This document shows, in pieces, positions 36,072 through 43,666 of a stretch of 64,000 nucleotides of DNA (within the stretch, counting starts at the first letter, position 1; each line of letters begins with the position of its first letter). Where the stretch lies: assembly GCF_014205165.1 (NCBI RefSeq), contig NZ_JACHMZ010000001.1, positions 3,060,501 through 3,124,500 on the forward strand. The letters run 5' to 3'. The notes beneath the pieces are model-generated. The model saw nothing but the letters and a program-made list of their open reading frames with translations. It had not been told where the DNA came from and made no database searches. A program made the position numbers and the translations under genes. The DNA is from Micromonospora carbonacea. Its GTDB lineage: Bacteria; Actinomycetota; Actinomycetes; Mycobacteriales; Micromonosporaceae.

Positions 36072-36913
36072 CCGCCCCCGCCCCGGCCGCCGAACCCACC
36101 GCCCCCGACAGCCTCGACGACCTGGTGGCGGCGGCGCTCGCCGGCCGGCTCGGCCCCGACCCGGCGGGGGAGCGGGTCACCGTCGGGTTCGTCACCCGGC
36201 AGGGCGCCCGCCACCCCGGCCGCGCCCGGGGCTACCGCAACCACGTGCTCAGCCTGCGGGTCGGCGCCGCCGTCGGCTCCTGCGCCGTCGAGCCCGACGA
36301 GCTGCCCGACGACGTCGCCTACGACTGCGTGGGGTCCAGCGTGGCCGGGCTGCTGGCCCACCCGAGCCGGCCGGTGCGGGTCGCCGCGCTCGACGCGTAC
36401 CTGATGGGGGTGCGCCCGCACGCGGGCGCGGCGACCGACGTGGTGCCCGTGCCCGGCGGCACGTCGCTGGCCAAGTCGGCCGCCCGCGCCGCCGCCGTGG
36501 TCGACCTGCTGCCCGCCGAGCCCGGGCAGACCGTGCTGGTCGTCGGCGTGGTCAACTCCCTGCTCGCCGAGCTGCGCCGGCGCGGCCTGCGCTACCTGCC
36601 GTGCGACCTGGCCGGCGGGCGCACCGAGTGGGACGAGCCGTGCCTGCCCGACGCGGCGGCGCTGCTGGCACGCTGCGACGCGATCCTCGCCTCCGGCATG
36701 ACCCTGGGCAACGGCACCTTCGCGCCGCTGCTGCGCCACGCCCGGGCCACCGGCGTGCCGCTGGTGGCGTTCGCCCAGTCGGGCAGCGCGGTCCTGCCGC
36801 GCTTCCTCGGCGCGGGGCTGGCCGCCGTGTCGGCGGAGCCCTACCCGTTCTTCTGGCTCGACGGCGGCCCCACGCCGCTCTACCGCTACCGCGCCGACCG
36901 GGCGGACCGATGA
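36068..36913 (+). CDS. DUF364/DUF4213 'putative heavy-metal chelation' protein
   Basis: A 281-residue protein with the two-part layout of this family: an N-terminal DUF4213 enolase-N-like region (VGFVTRQGARHPGRARGYRNHVLSLRVGAAVGSCAVE) and a C-terminal Rossmann-like DUF364 region (GQTVLVVGVVNSLLAELRRR, ILASGMTLGNGTFAPLLRHARATGVPLVAFAQSGSAVLPRFL). The family name recalls proposed heavy-metal chelation, and members often lie near ABC metal or iron transporters; no activity is firmly known to me. The GTG overlaps the preceding stop by four bases and the stop overlaps the next ATG by four. Its presence is one of the main hints that this operon concerns a metal. Confidence 0.8.
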   Translation: MTAPAPAAEPTAPDSLDDLVAAALAGRLGPDPAGERVTVGFVTRQGARHPGRARGYRNHVLSLRVGAAVGSCAVEPDELPDDVAYDCVGSSVAGLLAHPSRPVRVAALDAYLMGVRPHAGAATDVVPVPGGTSLAKSAARAAAVVDLLPAEPGQTVLVVGVVNSLLAELRRRGLRYLPCDLAGGRTEWDEPCLPDAAALLARCDAILASGMTLGNGTFAPLLRHARATGVPLVAFAQSGSAVLPRFLGAGLAAVSAEPYPFFWLDGGPTPLYRYRADRADR

Positions 36914-37983
36914 CCGCGCCGCAGCTGCTCGACCTCGTCGGCCGCACGCCGGTGGTCCTCGTGGACGCCCCGCTGCCGCACCCGCAACCCGGCTTCCTCG
37001 CCAAGGTGGAGTGCCTGAGCCCCGGCGGGATGAAGGCCCGCGCGGCGGTGTCCATGCTGGCCGGCGCGCGCTCGCGCGGCGAGCTGGCCCCGGGGGCCCC
37101 GGTGGTGGAGTCGACCAGCGGCACCATGGGCGTCGGCCTCGCCTTCGCCGGGCAGGCCCTCGGTCACCCCGTGGTGCTGGTCGTCGACCGGGAGCTGGAG
37201 CCGTCCATGCGGGCGCTGCTGCGCGCCCACGGGGCCCGGCTGGAGGTGGTGGACGCCCCGCATCCCGTCGGCGGCTGGCAGCAGGCCCGCCTCGACCGGC
37301 TGCTCCGCGTGCGGGCCGCGCTGCCCGGCGCGTACTGGCCCGACCAGTACCGCAACCCCGACAACGCGGCCGGCTACGCCGGGCTCGCCGAGGAGATCGT
37401 CGCCCAGGTCGACGCCGTGGACACGCTGGTGTGCAGCGTCGGCACCGGCGGGCACAGCGCCGGCCTGGCCCGCGCGCTGCGCCGGCACTGGCCCCGGCTG
37501 CGCCTGGTCGGGGTGGACACCGTCGGCTCCACCATCTTCGGCCAGCCCGCCCGGGCCCGGCTGATGCGCGGGCTCGGCAGCAGCATCCACCCCCGCAACG
37601 TCGACTACGCCGCCTTCGACGAGGTGCACTGGGTCGCCCCCGCCGAGGCCGTCCAGAGCTGCCGGCGGCTGGCCCGGCACGCGTTCGTCACCGGCGGGTG
37701 GAGCACCGGCGCGACCGCCCGGGTCGCCGCCTGGGCGGCCCGGACCCGGCCCGGGGACCGGGTCCTCGCCGTCTTCCCCGACGGCCCGCACCGCTATCTC
37801 GACTCCATCTTCGACGACGACTACTGCGCCCGGCGGGGGCTGCTCGGCCCCACCCGGGGCCACCCCGTCGAGATCCCCCACCCCCGGGCGGTGGAGGTCA
37901 CCCGGTGGAGCCGGTGCCGCACCGTCGTCGACCCCCGGGCCCGCACCGTCGAGCCGGCCCGGGGACAGCGGGTGCCGGCATGA
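36910..37983 (+). CDS. cysteine-synthase-like PLP enzyme
   Basis: A 357-residue fold-type II PLP enzyme. The PLP lysine is in SPGGMKARAAVSML (canonical CysK has GGSVKDR), the substrate loop is TSGTMGVGLAFAG (canonical TSGNTG), and the phosphate-binding loop is SVGTGGHSAG. The Asn after TSG is replaced, and there is a 40-residue C-terminal extension (RHPVEIPHPRAVEVTRW region). Such divergence is typical of family members that make beta-substituted alanines, for example 2,3-diaminopropionate precursors, rather than cysteine. No ornithine cyclodeaminase-like SbnB partner is present. It probably supplies an unusual amino acid for the operon's product (inference). Starts by an ATGA overlap. Confidence 0.85.
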   Translation: MTAPQLLDLVGRTPVVLVDAPLPHPQPGFLAKVECLSPGGMKARAAVSMLAGARSRGELAPGAPVVESTSGTMGVGLAFAGQALGHPVVLVVDRELEPSMRALLRAHGARLEVVDAPHPVGGWQQARLDRLLRVRAALPGAYWPDQYRNPDNAAGYAGLAEEIVAQVDAVDTLVCSVGTGGHSAGLARALRRHWPRLRLVGVDTVGSTIFGQPARARLMRGLGSSIHPRNVDYAAFDEVHWVAPAEAVQSCRRLARHAFVTGGWSTGATARVAAWAARTRPGDRVLAVFPDGPHRYLDSIFDDDYCARRGLLGPTRGHPVEIPHPRAVEVTRWSRCRTVVDPRARTVEPARGQRVPA

Positions 37984-39032
37984 ACCTCGACTGGCGGGTC
38001 TACCCGCTGCCCCTCGCCGAGCCGCTGCGCATCTCCCGGTCGGTCATGGCCCGCCGCGACGCGGTCGCCGTGCGGCTGACCCACGACGGCGACGCCGGCC
38101 ACGGCGAGGTCGTCACCAGCGCGTACCAGGGCCTCGACCTGGGCCGCATCGGCGCGCTGCTGGCTGCCCTGCGCCCCCGGGTCACCGGGTACGCCGACCC
38201 GGAGGCGCTGCGCGCCGACCTGCCGGCCCTCGCCGTGGACCTGGCCGACGCGCCGGGGGTGCTGGGCGCGCTCGACGCCGCCGTGCACGACCTCGTCGGG
38301 CGGCGCGCCGGCCGGCCCGTGTGGCAGCTCGTCGACGCCCCCGCGAGGAAGCGGGTTCCGACCGCGTACACGATCGGGCTGGTGCCGCCCGCCGACGCCG
38401 CCGCCACCGCGCGGCGGCTGGTCGCGGCCGGCTTCACGGTGCTGAAGATCAAGGCCGGGGCGGACGACGACGTCGCCCGGGTCGCCGCCGTGCGGGCCGC
38501 CGCCCCGGCGGCCCGGCTGCTGCTCGACCCCAACGGGGCGTGGACGCCCCAGCGGACCGTCCGGGTCCTCGACGCCGTCGCCGCCTGCGCCGTGGACGCC
38601 GTCGAGCAGCCCGTCCCGCCCGGCGACCCGGACGCGCTGGCCTGGATCGCCGCCCGGGTCGCGGTGCCCGTCGTCGCCGACGAGGACGTCGCCACCGTCG
38701 CCGACGTGCACCGCCTCGCCGGATCCGTCGCCGGCATCAACGTCAAGCTCGCGAGGTGTGGCGGGGTGGCCGCCGCGCGCCGGCTGATCGACGCCGCGGC
38801 CGGGCACGGCCTGGACGTCCTGCTCGGCTGCCTGGTCGCGAGCACGCTCGGCATCGCCCCGGCGCTGCACCTGGCCGGGCACGCCCGCTGGGTCGACCTG
38901 GACGGGCACCTGCTGCTCGCCGCCGACCCGTGGACCGGCATCGGCGGCGGCGACGGCGTCCTGCGTACCCCCGACGGGCCCGGCCTGGGGGTGCGCCCGG
39001 CGCGGGCCGACGACCGGGCGGTGGCCCGGTGA
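37980..39032 (+). CDS. dipeptide epimerase (enolase superfamily, MLE subgroup)
   Basis: A 350-residue enolase-superfamily enzyme. Catalytic residues line up: K156-x-K158 in VLKIKAG, metal ligands Asp183 (LLDPNGAW), Glu209 (VEQPV) and Asp234 (ADEDV), and Lys256 in NVKLARCGG. The N-terminal capping domain has ISRSVMARRDAVAVRLT. The pattern is that of L-Ala-D/L-Glu epimerase-like dipeptide epimerases, which invert one alpha-carbon of a dipeptide. A muconate-lactonising or o-succinylbenzoate synthase role is unlikely, as no pathway genes are near. In an operon with an ATP-grasp ligase, epimerising a ligated dipeptide is the natural reading (inference). ATGA overlap with the preceding gene. Confidence 0.88.
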   Translation: MNLDWRVYPLPLAEPLRISRSVMARRDAVAVRLTHDGDAGHGEVVTSAYQGLDLGRIGALLAALRPRVTGYADPEALRADLPALAVDLADAPGVLGALDAAVHDLVGRRAGRPVWQLVDAPARKRVPTAYTIGLVPPADAAATARRLVAAGFTVLKIKAGADDDVARVAAVRAAAPAARLLLDPNGAWTPQRTVRVLDAVAACAVDAVEQPVPPGDPDALAWIAARVAVPVVADEDVATVADVHRLAGSVAGINVKLARCGGVAAARRLIDAAAGHGLDVLLGCLVASTLGIAPALHLAGHARWVDLDGHLLLAADPWTGIGGGDGVLRTPDGPGLGVRPARADDRAVAR

Positions 39033-40276
39033 TCGCGACCTGGACGACGCTGCGCGGCTTCCCGCCGGCGATCCGGCTGCTGGTGGTCAACCAGCTCGGC
39101 GTCAACGTCGGCTTCTACCTGCTGCTGCCCTACCTCGCCGGCTACCTCGCCGACGACCTCGGCCTGTCCGCCGCCGTGATCGGCCTGGTCCTGGGCGTGC
39201 GCAACCTCAGCCAGCAGGGCCTGTTCCTGCTCGGCGGGTCCGCCTCCGACCGGCTCGGCGCGCGCGGGGTGATCATCGCCGGGTGCGCGCTGCGCGCCGT
39301 CGGCTTCGGCGTCTTCGCCGTCGGGGTGTCGCTGCCGGCGCTGCTGGCCGCCTCCGTGCTCTCCGGCCTGGCCGGCGCGCTGTTCAACCCGGCGGTGCGG
39401 GCCTACCTCGCGCAGGCCGCCCCGGACCGGCGCGCGGAGGCGTTCGCGCTGTTCAACGTGTTCGCCAGCGCCGGGGCCCTGCTCGGGCCGCTGCTCGGCA
39501 GCGCGCTGCTGCTTGTCGACTTCCGGGCCGCCGCCCTCGCCGCGGCCGGCGTGTTCGTGGCGCTGACCGTGGCGCAGGCCCTGGTGCTGCCGCCGCAGCC
39601 GGCCCGCAGCAGCGGGCAGAGCGTGCTGGGGGACTGGCGCGAGGCCGTCACCGACCGCCGGTTCCTCGCCTTCACGCTCGCGCTCAGCGCGATGTTCGCC
39701 CTCCAGAACCAGCTCTACCTGGTGCTGCCCGTGCAGGCGCAGCAGGCCGGCGGGCATCCGCTCGCCGTGGCGTCGCTGTTCGTCGTCTCCACCGTGGTGA
39801 CCCTCGCCTGGCAGGTGCCGGTGACCCGCTGGCTGCACCGCCGCCTCGCCCGGGGCCCGGCCATCGCGGTCGGCCTGGCGGTCATGGGCGGGGGCTTCGT
39901 GCTGCCGCTCGTGCCGGTCGGCGGCCCCGCCGGCCCCGTCCGGCTCGCGCCGGTGCTCGGCGCGGCCGTGCTGCTCGCCGTCGGGGTGCTGATCGCCCAG
40001 CCGTTCGTGCTGGAGCTGATCCCGGCGTTCGCCCGCGATGGGCTCACCGGCACCTACTTCGGGCTGTTCTACCTGGTCTCCGGGGTGGTCGCGGCGGCCG
40101 GCACGACCGCCGTCGGCCGCGCCATGGACGACGGGTCCGGCGGCGGGGTGCCGGCGGTGGCGTGGCTGCTCTGCGCCGCGCTGGGCGGGGCCTCCGCAGC
40201 GGCCGTCTGGGCGCTGCACCGCCGGGGCGCGCTCGACCCGACGCCCGCGCCCGCCCCGTCGGCGGTGCCCGCGTGA
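39029..40276 (+). CDS. MFS exporter of the metallophore-like operon
   Basis: A 415-residue MFS protein with about 12 membrane segments, starting near residue 12 (IRLLVVNQLGVNVGFYLLLPYLAGYL). Motif A region: GGSASDRLGARGVIIAGCALRAVG. Central cytoplasmic loop LPPQPARSSGQSVLGDWREAVTDRRFLAFT. It resembles the YfcJ/MdtG-like drug-exporter branch. Position between biosynthetic genes and the importer suggests it exports the product, as CntE does in staphylopine systems (analogy). Linked to both neighbours by GTGA overlaps. Confidence 0.88.
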   Translation: MIATWTTLRGFPPAIRLLVVNQLGVNVGFYLLLPYLAGYLADDLGLSAAVIGLVLGVRNLSQQGLFLLGGSASDRLGARGVIIAGCALRAVGFGVFAVGVSLPALLAASVLSGLAGALFNPAVRAYLAQAAPDRRAEAFALFNVFASAGALLGPLLGSALLLVDFRAAALAAAGVFVALTVAQALVLPPQPARSSGQSVLGDWREAVTDRRFLAFTLALSAMFALQNQLYLVLPVQAQQAGGHPLAVASLFVVSTVVTLAWQVPVTRWLHRRLARGPAIAVGLAVMGGGFVLPLVPVGGPAGPVRLAPVLGAAVLLAVGVLIAQPFVLELIPAFARDGLTGTYFGLFYLVSGVVAAAGTTAVGRAMDDGSGGGVPAVAWLLCAALGGASAAAVWALHRRGALDPTPAPAPSAVPA

Positions 40277-41160
40277 GCGGCCGGCGGGCCCGGCGGGCCG
40301 CCGGCACCGGCTTGCGCGGCGACACCGGCACGAGCGACGGTGCCGGGGCGGCCACCGCCGGGGCCAACCTGCTCACCGACAACCCCGCGCTGTACGAGGC
40401 GCAGTTCCCCGACCCGCAGCACCTCGCCGCCGGCTTCGTCGACGACCTGCTGCGCCGGTACGCGCCCCCCGGCCGCCGGCTGCTCGACGTCGGCTGCGGC
40501 ACGGGCCGCGACGCCGGGTGGCTCGCGCAGCTCGGCTGGGCCGCCACCGGCATCGACACGTCGACGGCGATGCTCGCCCACGCCCGCCGCCGGCACCCCC
40601 GGGTCCGGTTCGTGGCCGCCGACATGCGCGGCTTCGACCTCGCCGCCCGGTTCGACGCGGTGACCTGCCTGGACAGCGCCCTGCTCTACTGCCACACCAA
40701 CGCCGACCTCACCGCGTTCCTGGCCCGGTGCCACGCGCACCTGGCCCCGGGCGGGCTGCTGCTGGCCGAGCTGCGCAACGGCGCGTTCTTCCTCGGCAAC
40801 ACCGAACTGCTCGACGGCACGTCGGTGCGCACGGTGCCGTGGCGCGGCGTCGCCTACACGTCCCGGACCCGGCTGTGGATCGACCACGCGGCGCAACTGC
40901 TGCGCCGGGAACGCGCCTGGAGCTGGCCCGGAGCGCCCGAGCCGCTGGTGCAGACCTCGGCCTGGCGGCTGCTGTTCCCCCAGGAACTGCGTCACCTGCT
41001 CGACACGGCCGGCTTCGACGTGCTGGCGATGTTCGACGCGCCGGGCCCGCGCACCGAACCGCCGTGGCGGCCCGGCGCGGCGCTGTCCACCACCCTGCGC
41101 GGCGACCGGCTGCACCTGCTGGCCCGCCGCCGACCCTCTCGACTGGAGGAAACCCCGTGA
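40273..41160 (+). CDS. SAM-dependent class I methyltransferase
   Basis: A 295-residue protein with a Gly/Ala/Arg-rich N-terminal 30 residues and a Rossmann methyltransferase core: LLDVGCGTGRDAGWLAQLG (SAM-binding motif I), GIDTSTAMLAHARRRHPRVRFVAADMRGFDL (motifs II-III), FDAVTCLDSALLYCHTNADL (motif IV) and LAPGGLLLAELRNGAF. It is close to small-molecule N- or O-methyltransferases of the Methyltransf_25/11 type. In this operon it may N- or O-methylate the product (inference). GTGA overlaps at both ends. The binding-protein start that follows has an excellent GGAGGAA ribosome-binding site, suggesting that the importer is translated at higher level. Confidence 0.87.
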   Translation: MSGRRARRAAGTGLRGDTGTSDGAGAATAGANLLTDNPALYEAQFPDPQHLAAGFVDDLLRRYAPPGRRLLDVGCGTGRDAGWLAQLGWAATGIDTSTAMLAHARRRHPRVRFVAADMRGFDLAARFDAVTCLDSALLYCHTNADLTAFLARCHAHLAPGGLLLAELRNGAFFLGNTELLDGTSVRTVPWRGVAYTSRTRLWIDHAAQLLRRERAWSWPGAPEPLVQTSAWRLLFPQELRHLLDTAGFDVLAMFDAPGPRTEPPWRPGAALSTTLRGDRLHLLARRRPSRLEETP

Positions 41161-42719
41161 CATCCGTCATCCCCGCGCCCGCCGCCCGGCTGACCCGGCG
41201 CGGACTGCTCGGCGGCGCAGCCGCCGCGTCGGCCACCCTGCTGGCCGGGTGCGGCGACCGCCCCGCCGACACCGCCTCCGACCGGCCACGCCGGGGCGGC
41301 CGGCTGCGTGCCGTGTTCGCCGGCGGCGGCGCGCAGGAGACCCTCGACCCGCACCTGGCGAACCTGTTCAACGAGGCGTCCCGGGCCAAGGCCATGTTCG
41401 ACAAGCTCGCCGACTACGGCCCCGACGTGTCGATCCGGCCCCGCCTGGCCAGCGGCTGGGAGCCCAACGCCGATCTCACCCGGTGGCGGGTCACCCTGCG
41501 CGAGGCGACCTTCCACGACGGCCGCCCCGTGCGCGCCGCCGACGTGCTGCACAGCTACGCCCGGATCACCGACCCGAAGCGCGCCTTCCGGGCCCGGGCC
41601 AGCCTGGAGCTGATCGACCTGCGCGGCAGCCGGGCCGTCGACGACCGGACCGTCGAACTCGCGCTGCGCCGGCCGTTCGCCGAGTTCCCCAACGTCCTGG
41701 CGGCCTTCGGCGCGTACGTGGTGCCCGAGGGCGTCGACGCCTTCGACCGGCCCGTCGGGTCCGGCCCGTTCGCCTTCGGCGCGTTCCAGCCCGGCCGGTC
41801 CCTGCTGCTCAGGCGGTACGCCGACCACTGGGACGGCGCGCCGTACCTGGACGAGCTGGAGTACCTCGTGGCCAACGACGAGTCCGCCCGGATCAACGCG
41901 CTGCTCGGCGGGCAGGCCGACTACGCCCACGACGTCACGCCCACCACCGCCCGCACCTACGCGGGCGACGCGCGGGTGCGGATCACCCGGATGGCCAACA
42001 GCACCATGCAGGCCCTCGCCATGAAGGTCGACCGGCCGCCGTTCGACAACCGGGACCTGCGCGAGGCGATGTTCCTGCTCGCCGACCGCCGGCAGCTCGT
42101 CGACACCGTGCTCTCCGGCGCCGGCCAGGTCGGCAACGACCTGTTCGGCAGGGGCTACCAGCACTACGCCGACGGCATCGCCCAGCGCGTGCCGGACCTC
42201 GACCGGGCCCGCTTCCTCGTCGACCGGGCCGGTGCCCGGGGGCTGCGGATCCCGCTGGACACCGCCCCCGTGGCCAGCGGCTTCGTGGAGACCGCCAGCG
42301 TCTTCGCCGAGCAGGCCCGGCAGGTCGGGCTGACCGTCGAGGCGCGCAGCGGCAACAAGGACACCTACTGGAAGGACATCCTGACGGGCGGGGTGCTCGC
42401 CTGCTACCGCTCGGGGGCGATGCCCATCGAGACCCACATCTCCCAGCGGCTGTTGAGCACGTCGACCACCAACGCGACCGGATGGCGGCGGCCCGACTTC
42501 GACGCGCGCTACGCCCGCGCCGTGTCCAGCGCCGACGAGCGGGCCCGCCGGCAGGCGTACGGCGACATGCAGCGCGTCCTGCACGCCGAGGGCGGCTTCC
42601 TGGTGTGGGGGTTCGCCGACTTCCTCGTGGCCACCAGCCCCCGCGTGGGCGGCGTCTCGGCCGCCGCGCCGGCCAACACCCTCGACTGGGCGCGCTTCGA
42701 CAAGGTCTGGCTGGGTTGA
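41157..42719 (+). CDS. peptide/nickel-type ABC substrate-binding lipoprotein
   Basis: A 520-residue solute-binding protein of family 5 (OppA/DppA/NikA). The N-terminus has a Tat-type RRGLLGG (Arg14-Arg15) and a lipobox LLAGC with Cys32, so it is a secreted, membrane-anchored lipoprotein. Conserved family blocks: ETLDPHLANLFNEASRAKAMFDKLADYG, ATFHDGRPVRAADVLHSYARITDP, PVGSGPFAFGAFQPGRSLLLRRYADHWDG, NALLGGQADYAHDV and AMFLLADRRQLVDTVLSGAGQVGNDLF. It binds peptides, nickel or metal-metallophore complexes in relatives such as CntA; the ligand here is inferred to be the operon's product. GTG start behind GGAGGAAACCCC. Confidence 0.92.
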   Translation: MTSVIPAPAARLTRRGLLGGAAAASATLLAGCGDRPADTASDRPRRGGRLRAVFAGGGAQETLDPHLANLFNEASRAKAMFDKLADYGPDVSIRPRLASGWEPNADLTRWRVTLREATFHDGRPVRAADVLHSYARITDPKRAFRARASLELIDLRGSRAVDDRTVELALRRPFAEFPNVLAAFGAYVVPEGVDAFDRPVGSGPFAFGAFQPGRSLLLRRYADHWDGAPYLDELEYLVANDESARINALLGGQADYAHDVTPTTARTYAGDARVRITRMANSTMQALAMKVDRPPFDNRDLREAMFLLADRRQLVDTVLSGAGQVGNDLFGRGYQHYADGIAQRVPDLDRARFLVDRAGARGLRIPLDTAPVASGFVETASVFAEQARQVGLTVEARSGNKDTYWKDILTGGVLACYRSGAMPIETHISQRLLSTSTTNATGWRRPDFDARYARAVSSADERARRQAYGDMQRVLHAEGGFLVWGFADFLVATSPRVGGVSAAAPANTLDWARFDKVWLG

Positions 42720-43666
42720 GCCTGCCCCGTTACGCCGCCCGGCGGGCCCTGGTCGGGGCCGGGCAGGTCGTCGGCGTCGCCACCGTCGTCTTCGTCCTGA
42801 CCGAGGCGCTGCCCGGGGACGCCGCCGTGGTGATCGCCGGCGACCAGCCCGACCCCGCGCGCATCGCCCTCCTGCGCGAGCAGCTCGACCTGGACCGGCC
42901 CGCCTGGCACCGGTACCTGGACTGGCTCGCCGACCTGGCCGGGGGCGACCTGGGCGTCTCGCTGGTCTCCCAACGGCCGGTCGCCGGGGTCCTCGCCGCC
43001 GGGGCCGCGCCCACCGTGCTGCTCGCCGCCGCGACGCTGCTGCTGCTCGTCCCGCTCTCCGTCGGGCTGGGGACGCTCGCGGCGCGGCGCGAGGGCGGCC
43101 GCCTCGACCGGGCGCTGTCCGCCGCCGCCGTCGGCCTGTACGCGGTGCCCGAGTTCGCCCTGGCCCTGCTGCTCGTCGCGGTCTTCGGCGTACGGCTGGC
43201 CTGGCTCCCGCCCACCGCCGTCGGCACCGGCGGCGACCTGCTGTCCCGCCCCGCCGTGCTGGTGCTGCCGCTGGCGGTGCTGCTGGCCCGCCCGTTCTGC
43301 TCGCTGAGCCGGCTGACCCGCGCCGGCATGGTCGAGGCGATGCGCGCGGAACACGTCGCGCACGCCCGCCGGCTCGGCGTGCCCGAGCCCCGGTTGTGGC
43401 TGGTCCACGCGCTGCCGAACGCCCTCGCGCCCGTCGCCCAGCAGCTCGCCCGCACCACCGACTGGCTGCTCGGCGGGGTGATCGTCGTCGAGGCGGTGTT
43501 CGTCGTCCCCGGCCTGGGCACCGCCCTGGTCGACGCGGTGACGGCGCGTGACGTCCCCACCGTGCAGGGGCTGTGCGTGCTGGTCGCCGTGACCACGGTG
43601 ACGGTGAACCTCGCCGCCGACCTGGTGGCCTTCCGGCTCGCCCCGCGCGCCGGGGCCGCCACGTGA
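42716..43666 (+). CDS. ABC permease (DppB/NikB type)
   Basis: A 316-residue inner-membrane permease with six membrane segments. N-terminal PRYAARRALVGAGQVVGVATVVFVLTEALPGD is typical of DppB; the EAA loop is EAMRAEHVAHARRLGVPEPRLWLVHALPNALAP, which docks the ATPase. The start is a TTG overlapping the binding-protein stop (TTGA), the rarest start in this operon, perhaps limiting its translation relative to the lipoprotein. Ends in a GTGA overlap with the fusion gene. Confidence 0.9.
   Translation: MSLPRYAARRALVGAGQVVGVATVVFVLTEALPGDAAVVIAGDQPDPARIALLREQLDLDRPAWHRYLDWLADLAGGDLGVSLVSQRPVAGVLAAGAAPTVLLAAATLLLLVPLSVGLGTLAARREGGRLDRALSAAAVGLYAVPEFALALLLVAVFGVRLAWLPPTAVGTGGDLLSRPAVLVLPLAVLLARPFCSLSRLTRAGMVEAMRAEHVAHARRLGVPEPRLWLVHALPNALAPVAQQLARTTDWLLGGVIVVEAVFVVPGLGTALVDAVTARDVPTVQGLCVLVAVTTVTVNLAADLVAFRLAPRAGAAT

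Noticed and set aside
36910..37983. Housekeeping cysteine synthase (CysK)
   Set aside because: The PLP-lysine and substrate-loop motifs diverge from CysK and the gene is embedded in a specialised nine-gene operon.
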